From assembly GCF_016427535.1 (NCBI RefSeq), contig NZ_JAELXV010000004.1:186001-250000 (forward strand): a DNA stretch of 64,000 nucleotides, in the 5' to 3' direction. Positions 49,405-56,359 of this stretch are shown one piece after another. Source of the DNA: Hymenobacter sp. BT559 (GTDB lineage: Bacteria; Bacteroidota; Bacteroidia; Cytophagales; Hymenobacteraceae). Positions within the stretch are counted from its first letter, which is position 1, and each line of letters starts with the position of its first letter. The notes under the pieces are model-generated. The model was given only the letters and a program-made list of their open reading frames with translations, was not told where the DNA came from and ran no database searches. A program made the position numbers and the translations under genes.

Positions 49405-50061
49405 TTAAGCGTTTACTTTCTTGTGGTCGGCTAGAAAGGTAGCCAACCCTTTGTCCGTCAGCGGGTGGTTGAGCAGCCCGGTGATAACGTTGAGCGGGCA
49501 GGTCACGACATCGGCCCCTAGCTCGGCGCACTGAATGAGGTGCGGCACGTGGCGCACGCTAGCGGCCAGCACTTCGGTGGCGAGGCCGTAGTTGGCAAAA
49601 ATCTCGATAATCTGCCCAATCAGGGCAATGCCGTCGGCGCCGATATCATCGAGGCGGCCCACGAAGGGCGACACGTATGTAGCGCCCGCTTTGGCAGCCA
49701 GCAGCGCCTGCCCCGCTGAGAAGATGAGCGTGCAGTTGGTACGGATACCTTTGTCGCTGAAGTATTTGATGGCTTTTACGCCATCTTTAATCATCGGCAC
49801 TTTCACCACGATGTTGGGGTGCAGGTCGGCCAGGGCCTCACCCTCCCGGATGATGCCTTCAAAGTCGGTGGCAATCACTTCGGCCGATACGTCGCCGTCC
49901 ACGATGTCGCAGATGGCTTGGTAGTGTGCCATCACGGCATCGGTGCCCCGGATGCCTTCCTTGGCCATCAGCGAAGGATTGGTAGTAACACCGTCGAGCA
50001 CGCCTAGGTCTACGGCTTCTTGAATCTCGGCTAGGTTGGCCGTATCGATGAAAAACTTCAT
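49405..50061 (-). CDS. tal: transaldolase, small (FSA-like) type
   Basis: 218 residues of the small transaldolase/fructose-6-phosphate aldolase family. The Schiff-base Lys is Lys87 in PNIVVKVPM. In the pocket motif TYVSPFVGRLDD the residue at 133 is Phe; E. coli fructose-6-phosphate aldolase has Tyr at the matching place (131), while transaldolases have Phe. I therefore call transaldolase (pentose phosphate pathway) rather than aldolase. Monocistronic, with an SRP RNA gene upstream. Confidence 0.9.
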   Translation of the reverse strand: MKFFIDTANLAEIQEAVDLGVLDGVTTNPSLMAKEGIRGTDAVMAHYQAICDIVDGDVSAEVIATDFEGIIREGEALADLHPNIVVKVPMIKDGVKAIKYFSDKGIRTNCTLIFSAGQALLAAKAGATYVSPFVGRLDDIGADGIALIGQIIEIFANYGLATEVLAASVRHVPHLIQCAELGADVVTCPLNVITGLLNHPLTDKGLATFLADHKKVNA

Positions 50062-50142
50062 TTGTAGAGTGTTAGCTATTACCTGCTGGCTACTAGCCTT
50101 TTTGTAAAGAACCTGGTCGTGGCTTTAGCCATTTTGCCAAAA

Positions 50143-50213
50143 ACAAAACCGGCCCAAAGCTACGCGCCGACTGCCCAAAATCGGCAGGCAAACGCGGCTC
50201 TGGGCCGGTCGGA
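50143..50213 (-). terminator. terminator after the SRP RNA
   Basis: On the minus strand ACCGGCCCA pairs with TGGGCCGGT at 50149-50157/50201-50209, with an inner GCCGA/TCGGC stem and TTTTGTTTTT downstream. A T-run at 50220 just after the RNA may also contribute. Confidence 0.7.
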
Positions 50214-50227
50214 AAAGACAAAAAAAA

Positions 50228-50318
50228 GCGAGCCAAAATCGCACCGCTCAACCACCTACCCTTGCTGCCTTCCGGCCCTGGGGGAGTTCAGCAGGAGCTG
50301 ATCGTTCTGACTCGCCGG
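50228..50318 (-). ncRNA. ffs: signal recognition particle RNA, small (4.5S-like) type
   Basis: On the minus strand the sequence runs GGCGAGTC... CTCCCCCAGGGCCGGAAGG CAGCAAGGGTAG ...GGCTCGC. The conserved SRP loop GGCCGGAAGGCAGCAAGG with the asymmetric internal loop is present, and the ends pair as GCGAG with CTCGC. Length about 90 bases suits the Bacteroidota short SRP RNA without an Alu domain. A TACCTTTG box lies just upstream and a terminator downstream. Confidence 0.93.
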
Positions 50319-50320
50319 TG

Positions 50321-50328
50321 CAAAGGTA
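50321..50328 (-). promoter_or_regulatory. -7 box for the SRP RNA gene
   Basis: TACCTTTG on the minus strand immediately upstream of the RNA; transcription would begin about five bases further on. Confidence 0.75.
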
Positions 50329-50490
50329 CAACCATCTGGCGCAGATTCGTGCACTTTTTCCTTTTTTAAGGCCGTTGAGCGGCGTTAGCTGACCTAATGC
50401 ACAGATTGTCGGGCAGAAATAGTTAGCAGGCCTTTGCAAGCAGCGGCGGCAATTCGGCACCTAGGGCTACCGGGCGGCCCTTCTGGGCCC

Positions 50491-50498
50491 TACCTTTG
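50491..50498 (+). promoter_or_regulatory. -7 box for guaA, almost leaderless
   Basis: TACCTTTG lies only six bases before the guaA ATG at 50505, so the transcript would start at or just before the start codon. No Shine-Dalgarno site is present. Confidence 0.65.
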
Positions 50499-50504
50499 TG
50501 CCCC

Positions 50505-52058
50505 ATGCAGCAGATTCTAATTCTAGACTTCGGCTCGCAATACACGCAGCTCATTGCCCGGCGCATTCGCGAGTTGCATGTTTTTTGCGAGATTCACCCC
50601 TATACTCACGCCCCTCAGCTGGCCGCGCGCATCAGTGCCGGCGACGACAGCTTGCGGGGCGTTATTCTTTCGGGCTCGCCCTGCTCGGTGCGCGATGCCG
50701 ACTCGCCCAACCCCGACCTAAGCGGCATTCTAGGTAAAGTGCCCTTGCTGGGTATCTGCTACGGCGCCCAATTGCTGGCGCAGCAGGGCGGCGGCGAGGT
50801 ACTGCCGGCTACCATTCGGGAGTATGGCCGGGCGCGGCTGACGTCTCTCGAAGAGGCCTCGCCCCTGCTCACTGGCCTGCACCTCGATACGCAAGTTTGG
50901 ATGTCGCACGGCGACACCATCAAGACCCTGCCGGCCGAGTATAATATCATTGCCAGCACGCCCGAGGTGGCGGTGGCGGCCTACCAGCTACCCGGCCAGG
51001 ATACCTACGGCATCCAGTTTCACCCCGAGGTAACGCACTCGACCGAAGGCAAGCAATTGCTGGCCAACTTCGTAGTCAACATCTGCGGCTGCGACCAGAG
51101 CTGGACCCCCGAGCACTTTGTAGACTCAATGGTAACGGCCCTGCAAAACACCGTCGGCCCCGATGACCAGGTCATCCTAGGTCTGTCGGGCGGCGTAGAC
51201 AGCAGCGTAGCGGCGCTGCTGCTGCACCGCGCCATTGGGCCGCGCCTGCACGGCATCTTTGTCGACAACGGCCTGCTGCGGCAAGATGAATTTGCTTCAG
51301 TACTAAAGGCTTACGAAGGCCTAGGCCTGAACGTAACCGGCGTGAATGCCGCATCCGAATTCTACGCCGCACTAGCCGGCCTCACCGACCCCGAGCAGAA
51401 GCGCAAGGCCATCGGCCGCACCTTCGTGGAAGTGTTTGACCGCGAGGCGCAGAAAGTAGAGGGCGCACGCTGGCTGGCCCAGGGCACCATTTACCCCGAC
51501 GTAATTGAGTCGGTATCAGTGCACGGCGGCCCGGCCGTGACTATCAAGAGCCACCACAACGTGGGCGGCCTGCCCGAGAAGATGAACCTCAAAATCGTGG
51601 AGCCGCTGCGCATGCTCTTCAAGGATGAGGTGCGCGAGGTGGGCGCCACCCTAGGGCTGCCCGCCGACATTCTCAACCGCCACCCCTTCCCCGGGCCCGG
51701 CCTGGGCATCCGCATCCTCGGCGACATCACGCCCGAGAAGGTAGACCTGCTTCAGCGCGCCGATGGCGTGTTCATCAACCTCCTCAAAGAGCGCGGCCTT
51801 TACGACAAAACCTGGCAGGCCGGCGCCATGCTGCTGCCCATCCAGAGCGTGGGCGTGATGGGCGACGAGCGCACCTACGAGCGCGTGGTAGCCCTGCGCG
51901 CCGTGACTAGCGTGGATGGCATGACCGCCGACTGGGCACACCTGCCCTACGACTTCCTGGCCGAGGTGAGCAACAAGATTATCAACCAGGTACGCGGCAT
52001 CAACCGCGTGGTGTACGATATCAGCAGCAAGCCGCCCGCGACGATTGAGTGGGAATAA
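50505..52058 (+). CDS. guaA: GMP synthase (glutamine-hydrolysing)
   Basis: 517 residues. N-terminal class I amidotransferase with nucleophile Cys85 in LLGICYGAQL and QFHPEVTHS; ATP pyrophosphatase domain with LGLSGGVDSSVAALL at about 226-240; C-terminal dimerisation domain with GPGLGIRILG and NRVVYDISSKPPATIEWE. It converts XMP to GMP using glutamine and ATP. A TTG at 50496 also opens the frame but overlaps the promoter box, so I use ATG 50505. Followed by an inverted repeat and terminator. Confidence 0.97.
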   Translation: MQQILILDFGSQYTQLIARRIRELHVFCEIHPYTHAPQLAARISAGDDSLRGVILSGSPCSVRDADSPNPDLSGILGKVPLLGICYGAQLLAQQGGGEVLPATIREYGRARLTSLEEASPLLTGLHLDTQVWMSHGDTIKTLPAEYNIIASTPEVAVAAYQLPGQDTYGIQFHPEVTHSTEGKQLLANFVVNICGCDQSWTPEHFVDSMVTALQNTVGPDDQVILGLSGGVDSSVAALLLHRAIGPRLHGIFVDNGLLRQDEFASVLKAYEGLGLNVTGVNAASEFYAALAGLTDPEQKRKAIGRTFVEVFDREAQKVEGARWLAQGTIYPDVIESVSVHGGPAVTIKSHHNVGGLPEKMNLKIVEPLRMLFKDEVREVGATLGLPADILNRHPFPGPGLGIRILGDITPEKVDLLQRADGVFINLLKERGLYDKTWQAGAMLLPIQSVGVMGDERTYERVVALRAVTSVDGMTADWAHLPYDFLAEVSNKIINQVRGINRVVYDISSKPPATIEWE

Positions 52059-52271
52059 ATCGCAGATTATAGCGGATTTAACGGATTGCGCAGATACGCC
52101 TGCCTTCGGCAGGCTGACTAAGCAAGGTAGAAATAAAAAAGGTCGCCTTAGGCGGCCTTTTTTTGTATTTATATAGAATATAGAAGTCAAGTACCTCATC
52201 TCATTTGCTTAGTTAGCCTGCCGGAGGCAGGCGTATCTGCGCAATCCGTTAAATCCGCTATAATCTGCGAT
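52059..52271. repeat. 67-bp inverted repeat flanking a terminator, CGCAGATT family
   Basis: Arms 52059-52125 and 52205-52271 match in inverted orientation with two mismatches (core TAGCGGATTTAACGGATTGC). The 79-base spacer contains the terminator at 52134. The left arm starts one base after the guaA stop and the right arm ends three bases before the ATG of the next gene. Related to the repeat at 37111. Confidence 0.92.
52134..52164 (+). terminator. guaA terminator
   Basis: AAAAAAGGTCGCCTTAGG region pairing GGTCGCC with GGCGGCC, ending in eight T. It sits in the spacer of the inverted repeat. Confidence 0.8.
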
Positions 52272-52274
52272 TCT

Positions 52275-52994
52275 ATGCGTTGGCACTGCCTCCAACATTT
52301 ACCCGACGAAGGCCCTGGCTACGCCGCCGAGTGGCTGGCGGCGCACGGCCATACGCTCCGCTTTACTCGGCTATTTGAGCCTAATCCCGTTTTTCCGGAC
52401 CTAGCCGATTTTGACGGACTACTCATTTTAGGTGGGGCGATGAGCGTGCACGACGAAGCGCGTTTTCCGTGGTTGGTCGAGGAAAAAGCTTTCTTGCGCG
52501 AAACGCTGCGCGCTGGCAAAATCACGTTGGCTATCTGCCTGGGGGCGCAACTAGTGGCACAGGCCCTAGGTGGCGAGGTGCGGCCCAACTCCGAGCCAGA
52601 AATTGGCTACTGGACCGTGCGCTTCTCGGCCAAGGCCCTCACTCACCCGCTGTTGCGCGGCTGGCCCGATAAAGCCACCGTGCTGCACTGGCACTTCGAC
52701 ACGTTCACGGTGCCGCCGGGCGCGCTACGCGTGGGCATGTCGGCTGGGTGCGCAGCCCAGGGCTTTGTATGGGGCGATGGCATCATTGGCCTCCAGTTTC
52801 ACCCCGAGATGACGGAGGCGATGGTGGAACAGTTGATGGCTTTTGAAGGCCACGAAGCGGCCGAAGAACAAGAATTTGTACAGACCGCGGCCCAGATTCG
52901 CAGCAAGCTAAAATCGGGCTGGAAGGGACGGAAACTGCTGGAGACGCTACTGGAAAATATGGTGGCTCTGCATGAGAGCGAAGTCGATTTTTAA
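52275..52994 (+). CDS. class I glutamine amidotransferase family protein
   Basis: 239 residues of the stand-alone GMP-synthase-like GATase group. MRWHCLQHLPDEGPGYAAEW is the usual start for the family, LLILGGAMSVHD the oxyanion region, LAICLGAQL the nucleophile Cys, and LQFHPEM the His-Glu pair. Related proteins hydrolyse gamma-glutamyl amides (PuuD-like) or have unassigned activity. The start codon abuts the right arm of the inverted repeat, leaving an unusually short leader. Confidence 0.86.
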   Translation: MRWHCLQHLPDEGPGYAAEWLAAHGHTLRFTRLFEPNPVFPDLADFDGLLILGGAMSVHDEARFPWLVEEKAFLRETLRAGKITLAICLGAQLVAQALGGEVRPNSEPEIGYWTVRFSAKALTHPLLRGWPDKATVLHWHFDTFTVPPGALRVGMSAGCAAQGFVWGDGIIGLQFHPEMTEAMVEQLMAFEGHEAAEEQEFVQTAAQIRSKLKSGWKGRKLLETLLENMVALHESEVDF

Positions 52995-52996
52995 GT

Positions 52997-53097
52997 AAAC
53001 ACCTACCGTCCTGCTGAGCTTGCCGGAGCATCTCTACTGCACCGTTGAAAGAAGCGGTAGAGATGCTTCGGCAAGCTCAGCAGGACGGTAGGTGTTT
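52997..53097. repeat. 41-bp inverted repeat, TGCTGAGC/GAAGCATCTC family
   Basis: Arms 52997-53037 and 53057-53097 are complementary with one mismatch (core CCTGCTGAGCTTGCC). It fills the gap between the convergent amidotransferase and dgt genes and could act as a terminator. A related but shorter element lies at 54542. Confidence 0.88.
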
Positions 53098-53110
53098 TTG
53101 AAGCTACTCC

Positions 53111-54496
53111 TCAAAATCCTTTTGGCAGCTCAATCCCCTTAATAGTCTTGTACAAACTCAGCGCGTGCTGGTCGGTCATACCGGCCACGTAGTCGGTAAG
53201 CAAGAGAATTTGCTCATAGGCCGAGGCGCCGGCCTGTGGGCCGATGGCGCGGTACTGAGCAGGCAGCAGGTCGAGCAGCTTACGCGAGCGGTGGTTTTCT
53301 TTCTTGTCGAAGATGGCGCACAGAAAGGCATCAAGCAGGCCGCCGAGCACCTCAAAGCCCGCCGCCTCGATTTCGAGCACCGGGCGCGAGCGGTAGAGCT
53401 TGGCAATGCTGAGGCGCTGAATCTCTTGCAGATACTCGTAGCCGCTCAGCTCTTTTACCAGCGGGGCATCGTAGGTGCCACCTAGGATGGCGGGCGCGTG
53501 CTGGGCAAAGCGGGTGGCGGTTTCATCGACTAGCTGGCCGATGAGCGTGGCACGCAGGTAGCCCAGTTCCTCCTGCCAGTCGCGCCAGTGCAGGCCACTG
53601 CTGCCGCTGCCTTTAGGGCGGGCGTTGGGCGCGGCGGCGCGCAGCTCGCGCAGGAGCTCTAGGCCGCGCTCGTGGTCGATGAGCCCCAGCTTGAGGCCGT
53701 CCTCAAAGTCGATGATGCGGTAGCAGATGTCATCGGCTGCCTCCACCAGGAAGGCCAGCGGGTGGCGGTGGTAGAAGCCGGCCGCCGCGTCTTTGGGCCG
53801 CAAACCCAGCTCTTCGGCCACGAGCTTGAAATGCGGGTTTTCGGCCTGAAAATGACCGTACTTCTTCTCACTGGCGCCGCCTTGCTTCTTCTCGGCCTCG
53901 ACCACCGAGGGGCGCGGGTACTTGGTAAACGCGCCTAGGGTAGCATACGTGAGCCCCAGCCCGGCCGAGCCGTTGGTGAGCGCCGGGTACGTGTGCGTGA
54001 GGATGCGGAAGCCCGCCGCGTTGCCCTCAAAATGCTGCAAGTCACTTTGTTCGGCGGTGCTGAGGCCGGTGATGAAGCGCTCGGCCGCCCGGCTGGCGAA
54101 GTAAGCCGAAATAGCATCCTCGCCCGAGTGGCCGAAGGGCGGGTTGCCGATGTCGTGGGCCAGGCAGGCCGAGGCCACAATATCACCGCAGTCTTGGGCA
54201 AAGTCGGGCAGCTCATTGGCGAGGCCCGGGTCGCTTTCGAGCACACGGCGGGCCGAAAGGCGACCTAGGGAGCGACCCACGCAGGCCGTTTCGAGCGAGT
54301 GCGTGAGGCGGGTGTGCACAAAGTCAGTTTCGGGCAGCGGCATCACCTGCGTTTTGCGCTGCAAGCGCCGGAAGGCCGACGAGAATACTACGCGGTCGTA
54401 ATCAGCGAGGTAGGGCGAGCGGCCGGGCATAGGCACCTCGGCGGGGCGGTCGGGGTAGCGGCGGGTAGAAAGAAGCTGGGGCCAGGTCGTTGACAT
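53111..54496 (-). CDS. dgt: deoxyguanosinetriphosphate triphosphohydrolase
   Basis: 461 residues. HD-domain phosphohydrolase: FSSAFRRLQRKTQV at 38-51, FVHTRLTHSLE (His66), CLAHDIGNPPFGHSGE (His114-Asp115) and a later EAADDICYRI with the fourth metal ligand. It removes triphosphate from dGTP (or dNTPs), influencing nucleotide pools and defence. Its length and the LTNGSAGLGLTYATLG stretch match bacterial Dgt. Flanked by inverted repeats of the TGCTGAGC family on both sides. Confidence 0.94.
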   Translation of the reverse strand: MSTTWPQLLSTRRYPDRPAEVPMPGRSPYLADYDRVVFSSAFRRLQRKTQVMPLPETDFVHTRLTHSLETACVGRSLGRLSARRVLESDPGLANELPDFAQDCGDIVASACLAHDIGNPPFGHSGEDAISAYFASRAAERFITGLSTAEQSDLQHFEGNAAGFRILTHTYPALTNGSAGLGLTYATLGAFTKYPRPSVVEAEKKQGGASEKKYGHFQAENPHFKLVAEELGLRPKDAAAGFYHRHPLAFLVEAADDICYRIIDFEDGLKLGLIDHERGLELLRELRAAAPNARPKGSGSSGLHWRDWQEELGYLRATLIGQLVDETATRFAQHAPAILGGTYDAPLVKELSGYEYLQEIQRLSIAKLYRSRPVLEIEAAGFEVLGGLLDAFLCAIFDKKENHRSRKLLDLLPAQYRAIGPQAGASAYEQILLLTDYVAGMTDQHALSLYKTIKGIELPKGF

Positions 54497-54541
54497 CTAC
54501 TAGGTGCCACTTAATAGTTAATCAGGTAGCAATTGGCAAAG

Positions 54542-54644
54542 AAAGGTCATGCTGAGCATAGCGAAGCATCTCGCGTGGCGCAGTACTCAATGACCCTTGC
54601 AGACGTCAGCATGCGAGATGCTTCGCTGCGCGCTGCATGACTTT
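54542..54644. repeat. inverted repeat, TGCTGAGC/GAAGCATCTC family
   Basis: Left arm AAAGGTCATGCTGAGCATAG and the right arm ending TGCATGACTTT are imperfectly complementary over about 32 bases, sharing GCGAAGCATCTCGC. The unit is similar to the palindrome at 52997, making it a second copy. It lies between divergent dgt and the next gene. Confidence 0.8.
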
Positions 54645-54678
54645 TATTTGTCCCCTGCCTCACCTCTCACCTTCTGCA

Positions 54679-56220
54679 ATGAAGCACCGCTTACCGCTAG
54701 TATTTGCCCTGCTCAAAATCGTCTCGGGCCTGCTGCTGGCGGGCTACGGTACCTACGAGCTGCAGCGCGACGAATACTTGTACCTCGACTACGGCCGTCA
54801 CCTGGCCTGGGGCTACATCGAGGTGCCGCCCCTCACGGCCCTGCAGAGCTGGGTGACGCTGGCACTAGGCGGAGGCTTTTTCTGGGTGAAAGCCTGGCCA
54901 TTGCTATGGGGTGCGCTCACCATTTACGTGGTGGTGCGGCTGGCGCAACGGCTGGGCGGCGGGCCGTGGGCGCAGGCGCTGGCAGGCGTGTGCTACCTCA
55001 CCACCGCCTACGGCCGGGTAAATCTGCTGTTTCAGCCCAACGCTTTTGAGATATTTAGCTTTACCCTAGCTACTTACTTACTGGTGCGGCACGCGCATCC
55101 CGACGGCCGGCCCCGGCACCTCTATGCCCTAGGTGTCGTGCTGGGGCTAGGCGTGCTCAATAAGTACACCACGTTCTTCTTTGGGGCGGCCGTGCTAGGG
55201 GCGCTGTTGCTCACGGCGCCGCGCACGCTCGGGCGACGGCCCATTTGGCTGGCGGTGGGGCTAGCGCTGCTGGTGGCGGCCCCCACCCTGCTGTGGCAGA
55301 TGGCGCACGGCCTGCCCTTCCGGCACCACATGGCGCTGCTGCACGACCAGCAGCTGGTAAACGTGACGCCAAGTAATTTCTGGAAAGAGCAGGTGTTCAT
55401 GAACCTACCGGCGCTACTGGTGTGGGTGCCGGGGCTGTGGGCCGCCTTGCGCGGCCGGCCCGCGCCAGCGGCCCGTGCGGCCGGGCTGGTGTACCTAGGC
55501 GGCATGCTGATTCTGAATATCTTGCACGGCAAAGCCTACTACGGCCTAGGTTACTACCCGGCGCTATTTGCGGTGGGCGCGGTGTGGTGGCAGGCGCGGC
55601 TGGCGGCACGGCCCCGGCTGCGGGTAGCCCTGCTGGGCCTCCCGTTGGTGCTGCTGGTGCCGCTGGCGTTTCTTATTTATCCGCTGCTGCCGCCGCCTCG
55701 TATGGCGCGCCTCGGCCAAACTCCCACTTTTCAAAAGTTGGGTATCAACCGCTGGGAAGATGGCCAAGTGCACGCACTGCCTCAGGACTTTGCCGATATG
55801 CTGGGTTGGCGCGAGCTGGCCGATAAAACCTTGCAGGCCTACCAGGCCCTGCCCGACTCAACCCGTGCCCGCACTCTCATCAAGTGTGACGACTACGGCC
55901 AGGCGGGAGCCATCAACTACTACAACCGCGGCCGCGCCATGCCCGCCGCCACCAGCTTCAATGGCAGCTATTTGCACTGGTTTCCGGCGCAGCCGCCGCG
56001 CCCTTGGCGGCACCTGCTGCTAGTGGGCGAAGGTCATCCCGAAGAGCTAGTACCTTATTTCCAAAGCCTGCGCAAGGTGGGCGAAATAACCCACCCCTAC
56101 GCCCGCGAGCGTGGCGAAACCATCTACCTAGGCACCGGCCCCAGCCCAGCACTGCTGGCCCGCGTGCAGGCCGAGCGGCGGCAAGAATTGGCAGCTTGGG
56201 AAGGCGGGCTAGGACGCTAG
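54679..56220 (+). CDS. GT-C glycosyltransferase (family 39-like) membrane protein
   Basis: 513 residues with about eleven to twelve membrane segments and a soluble C-terminal domain of about 150 residues (from FQKLGINRWEDGQVHALPQD). The first loop YGTYELQRDEYLYLDYGR holds the acidic Asp-Glu pair of GT-C enzymes, and NKYTTFFFGA and the PALLVWVPGL segments are of the PMT_2 type. It probably adds a sugar from polyprenyl phosphate to a lipid or protein. Start chosen at the Met of MKHRLPLV; the in-frame Met at 54637 overlaps the repeat. Confidence 0.82.
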   Translation: MKHRLPLVFALLKIVSGLLLAGYGTYELQRDEYLYLDYGRHLAWGYIEVPPLTALQSWVTLALGGGFFWVKAWPLLWGALTIYVVVRLAQRLGGGPWAQALAGVCYLTTAYGRVNLLFQPNAFEIFSFTLATYLLVRHAHPDGRPRHLYALGVVLGLGVLNKYTTFFFGAAVLGALLLTAPRTLGRRPIWLAVGLALLVAAPTLLWQMAHGLPFRHHMALLHDQQLVNVTPSNFWKEQVFMNLPALLVWVPGLWAALRGRPAPAARAAGLVYLGGMLILNILHGKAYYGLGYYPALFAVGAVWWQARLAARPRLRVALLGLPLVLLVPLAFLIYPLLPPPRMARLGQTPTFQKLGINRWEDGQVHALPQDFADMLGWRELADKTLQAYQALPDSTRARTLIKCDDYGQAGAINYYNRGRAMPAATSFNGSYLHWFPAQPPRPWRHLLLVGEGHPEELVPYFQSLRKVGEITHPYARERGETIYLGTGPSPALLARVQAERRQELAAWEGGLGR

Positions 56221-56335
56221 GTAATACCACGCGAACAGCGTCGCAGCAAGAGTGGCCAGCTTCACGCATCGCTACTAGCAACCCTATTTATTAGAGCTAG
56301 GGCAGTCGCAAGCGCATCTACGGCAACATTTTAAT

Positions 56336-56358
56336 TGGCTGCCTTGGTAAGGCAGCCA
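56336..56358. terminator. small hairpin between convergent GT-C and HelD genes
   Basis: TGGCTGCC pairs with GGCAGCCA around a 7-base loop, just before the HelD stop codon. The T-run is weak (AATTAAAAT on the minus strand), so termination is uncertain. Confidence 0.4.
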
Positions 56359-56359
56359 G

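Noticed and set aside
51651..52199. 182-codon open frame antisense to the end of guaA
   Set aside because: It covers the conserved GMP synthase dimerisation domain and the repeat, with no family features of its own.
53111..54496. dgt as part of an anti-phage defence system
   Set aside because: No defence partner is adjacent; flanking repeats alone do not support it.
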